Origin: Armatimonadota bacterium | Lineage (GTDB): Bacteria > Armatimonadota > Zipacnadia > Zipacnadales > UBA11051 | DNA: 5,471 nt | Reading direction: 5' to 3' | Assembly: GCA_003542955.1 (NCBI GenBank) | Contig: DPJP01000451.1 | Location: 1 to 5,471 of the forward strand | Notes under the pieces: model-generated | Told to the model about the DNA's origin: nothing | Seen by the model: the letters and a program-made list of their open reading frames with translations, nothing else | The model's database searches: none | Program-made: the position numbers and the translations under genes | Shown: positions 5,443-5,471 of the stretch, piece by piece | How positions within the stretch are numbered: position 1 is the first letter of the stretch | Layout of the letters: each line of letters opens with the position of its first letter

Positions 5443-5471
5443 CGGACGGCGCCTCACCCCCCGGCCCCCTC
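5443..5471. other. C-rich non-coding end of the window
   Basis: After the regulator stop codon there are only 29 bp, rich in C (for example CACCCCCCGGCCCCCTC at 5455-5471). It looks like the beginning of a low-complexity or repeated intergenic element cut off by the window edge. No terminator can be judged from this fragment. Confidence 0.3.

Overview
The window is GC-rich bacterial DNA with a compact, operon-like layout. Four genes run on the minus strand: Gfo/Idh/MocA oxidoreductase, then DegT-type aminotransferase, then isochorismatase-fold hydrolase, then URO-D-like protein. They face a single AraC-family regulator gene on the plus strand. The combination of a non-HemE URO-D-like protein, a sugar-type Gfo/Idh/MocA oxidoreductase, a DegT aminotransferase and a cupin-AraC regulator is what I would expect from Planctomycetota, Armatimonadota, Lentisphaerota or related uncultured lineages. 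That is an inference from gene content only, since the window has no rRNA or other taxonomic marker.

Layout. Positions 1-46 are a short non-coding end with a tandem 10-bp repeat in a hairpin. Positions 47-4119 hold the operon. It is transcribed right to left, with gaps of 42 and 9 bp and one 4-bp ATGA overlap. Three of the four genes have strong Shine-Dalgarno sequences at normal spacing, which fix their starts. Positions 4120-4641 are a 522-bp divergent intergenic region. Its operon-proximal half is packed with GC-rich inverted repeats. Its regulator-proximal end holds a near-consensus sigma-70 promoter inside a perfect 9-bp inverted repeat, followed by a 16-bp imperfect direct repeat with a 21-bp period. 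Positions 4642-5442 encode the AraC-type regulator. The last 29 bp are C-rich non-coding sequence.

How the genes may work together. A Gfo/Idh/MocA enzyme that oxidises a hydroxyl to a ketone, followed by a PLP aminotransferase, is a known two-step way to make or break down an amino sugar or aminocyclitol. The hydrolase and the URO-D-like protein would act on related intermediates. The substrate cannot be read from the sequence. The regulator probably senses a small molecule through its N-terminal cupin domain and controls both itself and the operon from the shared promoter region.

The most notable points are four. The promoter/operator is symmetric, so the same inverted repeat gives a plausible promoter on both strands. 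The direct repeat has the two-helical-turn spacing typical of AraC-family half-sites and abuts the operon-directed -35. The intergenic block is highly structured and includes mutually exclusive hairpins. The isochorismatase-fold protein keeps its cysteine but appears to have lost the catalytic Asp and Lys.
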